The position numbers and the translations under genes are program-made. DNA of 64,000 bases, from NCBI GenBank assembly GCA_040882225.1, contig JBBEBR010000014.1, positions 372,001-436,000 on the forward strand, in the 5' to 3' direction. Below, piece by piece: positions 59,394 through 64,000 of the stretch. Each line of letters opens with the position of its first letter. Position 1 is the first letter of the stretch. A model generated the notes under the pieces. It made no database searches. It was not told the origin of the DNA and saw nothing but the letters and a program-made list of their open reading frames with translations. The stretch is from Gracilimonas sp040882225 (lineage in GTDB: Bacteria > Bacteroidota > Rhodothermia > Balneolales > Balneolaceae).

Positions 59394-60428
59394 ATGAAAA
59401 TTTTAAAATTTAGCTCCATTGCACTTGTTTTAGTTTTTGCAGCAACCGATATATTTGCACAATCTAAAACAGATGCCATTCAATTATATAATGCTGGTTT
59501 AGAAGAAGGGAAAGCGGGTAATTACGATGCAGCAATTTCTTCATTCACCCAAGCAATTACTATTGCCGAGCAAATTGGGGGAGATGGCGAAGACATTAAA
59601 AACCGTTCTGAAAGACAAATTCCCGCAATGTATTATCAAAAGGCGAGAGAAGCCTACGCAACTTATCAGTCTGAAAGAGGAGTGGAAACTCTTGATCAAA
59701 CAATAGAAGCATTTAAACAGGCTTCAGAAGTTGCAGATGAATATGACGACCAAAGAATTGCACCTCAGGCAAAAGGGGTAATTCCTCAGCTGTATTATCA
59801 AAAGTCTTTGTTATTGTATAATGAAGATGATTTCGAAGGCTCTGAAGAAGCTGTCGCAAGGGCACTTAATTTGAATTCTAATTATGCCCTGGCTTATTAT
59901 CAACAGGCTAAAATCTACAAGAAAATGAATGATACAAATGGAAACGGTATCATTGATCAAGGCATAGATGAATTATTGAATTGGTATGATCAGGCTATTA
60001 CTATTGGAGAATCCACTAATAAAGCAGATGTTGTTTCACGGGCACGTGATTCCGCACATGACGAATTGCTTGCATTAGGTACACGGGCTATCGAAAATGA
60101 AAATATTCAAGAAGCAGTGAGTTTGCTTGACCGCGCTTTAACATATGATGAGCAGTCCGCTGATGCACATTATCGCCTTGCAGAAGTTTATAATAAAGCC
60201 GGAAATCCAAATGATGCTATTAGCCATGCTCAGCAAGCTTTGGAATTTGAAAATGGAGGAAGAACAGACAGAGCTAAAATCTATTACGAATTAGGTTATG
60301 CGCACCAGGACTTAGGAAATAAATCTGAAGCTTGTGATGCATTCTCAAACGCGTTATTTGGCTCTTTTAAATCTCCTGCAGAACATAAAATGGAATTCGA
60401 GCTTAAGTGTGGTTCTACCGCTCCTTAG
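59394..60428 (+). CDS. Exported tetratricopeptide-repeat protein
   Basis: A 344-residue protein with a Sec signal (MKILKFSSIALVLVFAATDIFAQ). The rest is helical with TPR units, clearest as QLYNAGLEEGKAGNYDAAISSFTQAI near residue 30, EAVARALNLNSNYALAYYQQAKIYKKM near 150, and SLLDRALTYDEQSADAHYRLAEVYNKAG near 245. The segment DTNGNGIIDQGID looks like a calcium-binding DxNxDG-type loop inside a repeat. TPRs mediate protein contacts; a periplasmic assembly role is likely. It has its own strong terminator. Confidence 0.85.
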   Translation: MKILKFSSIALVLVFAATDIFAQSKTDAIQLYNAGLEEGKAGNYDAAISSFTQAITIAEQIGGDGEDIKNRSERQIPAMYYQKAREAYATYQSERGVETLDQTIEAFKQASEVADEYDDQRIAPQAKGVIPQLYYQKSLLLYNEDDFEGSEEAVARALNLNSNYALAYYQQAKIYKKMNDTNGNGIIDQGIDELLNWYDQAITIGESTNKADVVSRARDSAHDELLALGTRAIENENIQEAVSLLDRALTYDEQSADAHYRLAEVYNKAGNPNDAISHAQQALEFENGGRTDRAKIYYELGYAHQDLGNKSEACDAFSNALFGSFKSPAEHKMEFELKCGSTAP

Positions 60429-60451
60429 GGTTGAAATTTTTTTAGAGACTG

Positions 60452-60483
60452 AAAGCCTGCCGTTAAAAGCAGGCTTTTTTTAT
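60452..60483 (+). terminator. Rho-independent terminator of the TPR gene
   Basis: A 9-bp stem, AAAGCCTGC / GCAGGCTTT, with an 8-base loop (CGTTAAAA) is followed by a run of T residues. The arms are at 60452-60460 and 60469-60477. Confidence 0.92.
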
Positions 60484-60510
60484 ACCAATTATTTAATGCC
60501 TTTTTCTTTT

Positions 60511-60538
60511 TTTGAGAAAAAGGCATTTCCTATCTTTG
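60511..60538 (+). promoter_or_regulatory. Bacteroidota-type promoter of tkt
   Basis: TTTG at 60511-60514 and TATCTTTG at 60531-60538, separated by 16 bases, give the best -33/-7 pair in the window (consensus TTTG and TAnnTTTG). The ATG of tkt is 39 bases downstream. Confidence 0.6.
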
Positions 60539-60576
60539 TCACCGTCCAATCAACCTCCCACAAAAAAAACTTTTAA

Positions 60577-62571
60577 ATGTCCGCTTCAAATCTTGATCAG
60601 CTCTGTGTAAATACGATTCGAACTTTATCAATAGATGCAGTTCAGAAAGCCAATTCAGGGCATCCAGGTATGCCGATGGGAATGGCTGATGTAGCCTATG
60701 TGCTCTGGACAAAATTCTTGAAACATAATCCCAAAAATCCGAATTGGTTCGACCGCGATCGCTTTATCCTTTCTGCTGGTCATGGTTCTATGCTACTATA
60801 TAGTTTGCTCCATTTAACAGGTTATGACATCAGCTTGGAGGATCTCAAGAACTTCAGGCAAACAGGCAGTAAAACTGCAGGACATCCAGAATATGGAATA
60901 GCCCCCGGAGTTGAAACCACAACCGGCCCTCTTGGCCAGGGATTTGGCACGGGTGTTGGAATGGCGATGGCTGAGCATTTTTTGTCAAACACGTTCAATA
61001 AAGAAAATCATAGAGTAATCGACCACTATACCTATGCAATTATAAGTGATGGAGATTTGATGGAGGGAATTTCACATGAATCCGCTTCTTTTGCTGGACA
61101 TCTCGGCTTAGGTAAGATGATTTATTTGTATGATTCAAACCGCATTTCCATTGAAGGTTCAACAGATTTAACCTTTACCGAGGATGTGGCAAAACGTTTT
61201 GAAGCATACAATTGGCATGTAGTGGAAATAGATGCGCATAATCATGTAGAAATATCTGCTGCGATTAAAGAAGCTCAGTCTGTTTCTGATAAACCATCAA
61301 TAATTATTTGCCGTAGTCATATCGGATTTGGAAGCCCAAATAAACAGGATAGTGAATCTTCTCACGGCTCTCCTCTTGGGGAAGATGAAATACGATTAAC
61401 AAAATTAACTTATGGCTGGGATCCGGAGAAGAAATTTTTTATTCCTGATGAAGCTCTTGCAAAGTTTCGAGAGGAAATTGACAAAGGATCCAAGTCGGAA
61501 ACTCAATGGAATGAAAAATTTTCCGCATATGAGAATGAATTCTCAAATGAAGCAAAATCATTTAAGAGCTGGATAAGCGGTCAAATTCCTTCAGAATTAG
61601 AGAATGCTTTGCCGGTTTTTGAAGAAAGCGAAAAAGGACTTGCAACTCGTGCAGCCTCGGGAAAGGTTATCAACGCAATCAAAGATGTTCTTCCAAATTT
61701 ATTTGGCGGTTCTGCTGATCTTGGTGGCAGTACAAAAACGGATATCGAAGGCCATGGTTCGTATATAGTTGATAAACCTACGGGAAGAACGATTCATTAT
61801 GGTGTGAGAGAACATGGAATGGCAGCCGCAGTAAACGGAATGGCGTTACATACTGGCTTAATTCCTTTTGGAGCTACCTTTTTTGTTTTCACAGATTATA
61901 TGCGCCCTGCAATTCGTCTCGCGGCTTTGATGAAGGTACCATCCATTTTTGTGCTAACACATGATAGTATTGGTTTGGGTGAAGACGGGCCTACACATCA
62001 GCCTGTGGAACATTTGGCAAGTTTAAGAGCAATGTCAGGTCTCACCATTATTCGCCCTGGTGATGCTAACGAAACCGCTCACGCCTGGAAGGCAGCCATT
62101 CACAATACAAAAGGACCTACTCTTTTAATTTTGACTCGCCAGAATATGCCGACATATGCCCGATCGGAAAAAAATTCGGCATCCTTAGTTGAAAAAGGAG
62201 CTTATGTCTTTGCTGATTCCGACAAACAAACTCCGGATGCTATTTTAATTGGAACGGGGTCAGAACTTCAGCTTGCAGTAGAAGCAAAATCGAAGCTCAA
62301 AGAAAAGGGGATGGATGTCCGAGTTATAAGTATGCCGAGCTGGGAATTATTTGCCAGACAAAGCGATGAATACAAGGAAAAAGTTCTGCCAAAAACCGTC
62401 ACAAACAGGGTTTCAATTGAAGCAGGTTCTACTTTTGGCTGGGAAAGATATGTTGGGACGGAAGGTACTGCAATCGGAATTGATACTTTTGGAGAATCAG
62501 GTCCTTATGAGGAATTGTACGAGCATTTTGGAATTACATCAGAAGCGGTAGTGAAGGCTGTTTTAAGATAA
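60577..62571 (+). CDS. tkt: Transketolase
   Basis: A 664-residue thiamine-diphosphate enzyme of the pentose phosphate pathway. The N-terminal domain has RTLSIDAVQKANSGHPGMPMGMA and the TPP-binding GDGDLMEGISHE with D-x-x-xN context (ISDGDLMEG...LYDSNRISIEG). The middle domain holds the catalytic glutamate region HYGVREHGMAAAVNG and TFFVFTDYMRPAIRLAAL. The C-terminal domain is complete. Length is normal. It is preceded by the promoter noted above and converges on the phosphatase gene. Confidence 0.97.
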   Translation: MSASNLDQLCVNTIRTLSIDAVQKANSGHPGMPMGMADVAYVLWTKFLKHNPKNPNWFDRDRFILSAGHGSMLLYSLLHLTGYDISLEDLKNFRQTGSKTAGHPEYGIAPGVETTTGPLGQGFGTGVGMAMAEHFLSNTFNKENHRVIDHYTYAIISDGDLMEGISHESASFAGHLGLGKMIYLYDSNRISIEGSTDLTFTEDVAKRFEAYNWHVVEIDAHNHVEISAAIKEAQSVSDKPSIIICRSHIGFGSPNKQDSESSHGSPLGEDEIRLTKLTYGWDPEKKFFIPDEALAKFREEIDKGSKSETQWNEKFSAYENEFSNEAKSFKSWISGQIPSELENALPVFEESEKGLATRAASGKVINAIKDVLPNLFGGSADLGGSTKTDIEGHGSYIVDKPTGRTIHYGVREHGMAAAVNGMALHTGLIPFGATFFVFTDYMRPAIRLAALMKVPSIFVLTHDSIGLGEDGPTHQPVEHLASLRAMSGLTIIRPGDANETAHAWKAAIHNTKGPTLLILTRQNMPTYARSEKNSASLVEKGAYVFADSDKQTPDAILIGTGSELQLAVEAKSKLKEKGMDVRVISMPSWELFARQSDEYKEKVLPKTVTNRVSIEAGSTFGWERYVGTEGTAIGIDTFGESGPYEELYEHFGITSEAVVKAVLR

Positions 62572-62592
62572 ATTATCTAAGTCACTGAATGC

Positions 62593-63735
62593 TTATTTCA
62601 TTGGCCGGTGAACGCAGGTAAAGGTAACATCATCCAGAGGGCTAACATCACCAATAAAAGCTTCTAAAGAAGATTGTACTTTATTGACGATAGTTTTGGC
62701 ATGCAGCGAACCATAAATCTCCATAAGCGATTCAATGCGTTCTTCGCCGTATTCTTCTTCGCGATCATTTCGTGATTCGTTCAATCCGTCAGTATAAAAA
62801 AGTACCGAGTCCCCCGGCTTGAACTGAAATTTTTTCACCTCAAGATTTTTATCCAAGAGTTTGTTGGATGTCATCCCTAAAGCAAAACCATTTGATTTCA
62901 GCTTAAAAGTGGTATCGCGTTCTTTGTTGTAATAAATGGGAATATTATGTCCGGCGCGGGTGTATTCGAAATGATCTTCATCCTTAGGGAAAAAAGCCGC
63001 GCAACCCGTTACAAAGGTTTTGTCTTTCCTGTTACTTTTAATGTAATTATTCAGCTGTAGAAACAATTCCTTAGGGGAAGGATGGTCTTTTTCGATAATC
63101 AGTTTTACCAAAGCCTGAAGCCTCACCATATATAAAGCCGCGCTCAATCCTTTTCCGGAAACATCAGCAATAATTACATAGGTTCCGCGCTCGGTTTCGA
63201 TTACATCCAGGTAATCACCGCCAACTTCTTTAGCGGTATGAGCGAAAGAGTATACTTCCATGTCTTTTTTATTGAGGGATGTGCCCGGTAACAAGCTTAA
63301 CTGTATTTCTCTGGCAAGATCAATTTCTTTTTGAACATCGGACTTTTCCAGAAGCTCAATCAACAAAAGCATAAACATAGACAGGAATCCAAAAGGAAGA
63401 AGAAGATCACCAATTAAAAAATATTCAATGATTCCGAAAAAGCTGAGCAGGTAATACGCTACAAAACTGACCGAACCCAATCCAAAAATCAGCCGTCTCG
63501 TTGGGTTCAATCGTTGAGTCAAATCAGAAAAAAGTCGGAGAAACTTCACATGCCCCGGAAGATGTTCGCCCTGCTGGCGTTCGATATCTTCAACTGCTTC
63601 CTTATATACCAGTTTAAGGCGGTCGGTATCGGCGGTAAGTTCTTTCGAAAAGCGTTCACGGCTCATCCCCGAAACATATTCTTTATAGAATTTCTTGGTG
63701 CCGTATCCTGATTGTGCTTCGTTTTTTAAACTCAA
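62593..63735 (-). CDS. SpoIIE/PP2C-type serine/threonine phosphatase
   Basis: A 380-residue protein. Residues ~1-75 are a soluble helical region. About 80-125 are two hydrophobic helices, so it is probably membrane-anchored. The C-terminal ~230 residues form a PP2C-like SpoIIE/RsbU domain: EIQLSLLPGTSL opener, KEVGGDYLDVIE (metal-binding GGD), VIIADVSGKGLSAALYMV (metal Asp), and VLFYTDGLNESRND (Asp in TDG). Such phosphatases usually control partner-switching anti-sigma systems. No RsbV/W genes are nearby. ATG 63735 is used. Confidence 0.9.
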   Translation of the reverse strand: MSLKNEAQSGYGTKKFYKEYVSGMSRERFSKELTADTDRLKLVYKEAVEDIERQQGEHLPGHVKFLRLFSDLTQRLNPTRRLIFGLGSVSFVAYYLLSFFGIIEYFLIGDLLLPFGFLSMFMLLLIELLEKSDVQKEIDLAREIQLSLLPGTSLNKKDMEVYSFAHTAKEVGGDYLDVIETERGTYVIIADVSGKGLSAALYMVRLQALVKLIIEKDHPSPKELFLQLNNYIKSNRKDKTFVTGCAAFFPKDEDHFEYTRAGHNIPIYYNKERDTTFKLKSNGFALGMTSNKLLDKNLEVKKFQFKPGDSVLFYTDGLNESRNDREEEYGEERIESLMEIYGSLHAKTIVNKVQSSLEAFIGDVSPLDDVTFTCVHRPMK

Positions 63736-63807
63736 AAGTGCCCGATCTTTATTTTAGAAGTTGAGAAGGTATTCGTAATAATACTCAAAAAGTTCAGATT
63801 CTTAATA

Positions 63808-64000
63808 CTAAAGCTCAAATCCCTTAACCAGTTTTTCACGGAGTTTCGCCTTAGCACTGTCCTCAATAAAAGCCGCATCAAGCGCAGAATGGTTACATCG
63901 TAGGAAATGAGATAAATCCCAGCCAAAAAACTTATTTAAGGATTCATATTCCTGCTTTAAAGTAACATTCGAAAGCGATCGCCCGTCTGTGTTTATCCCC
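63808..64000 (-). CDS. Adenosine deaminase-like protein, C-terminal part (partial)
   Basis: A reading frame on the minus strand runs from the window edge (first full codon at 63999) to the stop TAG at 63808-63810, giving the last 63 residues of a longer protein. The sequence INTDGRSLSNVTLKQEYESL, then FFGWDLSHFLRCNHSALDAAF, matches the C-terminal part of adenosine/AMP deaminases, where the TDD/TDG motif ends a metal-site strand. The usual second Asp is a Gly here (NTDG). It lies 72 bp downstream-side of the phosphatase, same strand, upstream of it in the transcript direction. Confidence 0.75.
   Translation of the reverse strand, partial: GINTDGRSLSNVTLKQEYESLNKFFGWDLSHFLRCNHSALDAAFIEDSAKAKLREKLVKGFEL

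Noticed and set aside
60032..60040. TGTTTCACG, half of the parS consensus
   Set aside because: Only one half matches; the other half (GGCACGTGATTCC) does not complete the palindrome, and it lies inside the TPR coding region.
63732..63926. A 64-codon minus-strand reading frame near the right edge
   Set aside because: It is a different frame of the adenosine deaminase-like C-terminus, which has much clearer family similarity.

Overview
The window looks like chromosomal DNA of a free-living, Gram-negative member of the Bacteroidota/Rhodothermota/Balneolota group. I favour a Balneolaceae-like bacterium, but this is inferred from gene content and style, not from a marker gene. The evidence is: moderately AT-rich DNA; few strong Shine-Dalgarno sites; several TAnnTTTG-type -7 promoter boxes; lipoprotein and outer-membrane genes; an ATP synthase operon without the beta and epsilon genes; and Bacteroidota-typical small genes (a DUF5670-like membrane peptide, a short AraC regulator, 6-bladed beta-propeller lipoproteins).

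Layout. 1-5.9 kb is the end of an exopolysaccharide/capsule cluster: glycosyltransferase end, FemAB/CelD-type GNAT protein, WecG/TagA glycosyltransferase, two hexapeptide acyltransferases and an orphan adenylating enzyme. Two of these genes sit behind near-consensus sigma-54 promoters. 6.0-7.6 kb is a small stress-type island (DUF5670 peptide, coiled-coil lipoprotein, AraC regulator). 7.9-14.3 kb is housekeeping: PTS EIIA/PtsN, DacB, NtrC-type regulator, FolD and GuaB. 14.4-22.5 kb carries a glycosyltransferase, an M23 peptidase with a bactofilin, and the ATP synthase operon atpZ-atpI-atpB-E-F-H-A-G. A tRNA-Ser(UGA) with a decayed GIY-YIG gene behind it follows at 22.6 kb.

23-25 kb holds TolC and MlaC envelope genes. 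25-32 kb is an AT-rich surface-glycan island with strand switches: GT-A-like protein, membrane protein, GT2, GT4, Wzx-type flippase, methyltransferase-like protein. 32-35.3 kb holds a DUF3047 protein and an MMPL/RND transporter. 35.9-38.8 kb is the TrkA/TrkH potassium system. Then come a metalloprotease lipoprotein, alanine dehydrogenase, and a compact three-gene cassette at 43.3-45.2 kb: a secreted six-cysteine peptide, a beta-propeller lipoprotein and a thioredoxin-like membrane protein. I regard this cassette as the most likely place for an undescribed system.

45.3-64 kb is mostly housekeeping: LolC/E permease, LysRS, hydrolase, RmuC, MtgA, a second beta-propeller protein, RluA-type pseudouridine synthase, UvrC, ECF sigma/anti-sigma pair, ParA-ParB, DUF5683 protein, TPR protein, transketolase, SpoIIE-type phosphatase and the C-terminal end of an adenosine deaminase-like gene.

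No rRNA, CRISPR array, intact transposase or prophage was seen. Functions were assigned by reading motifs only; no database search was run.
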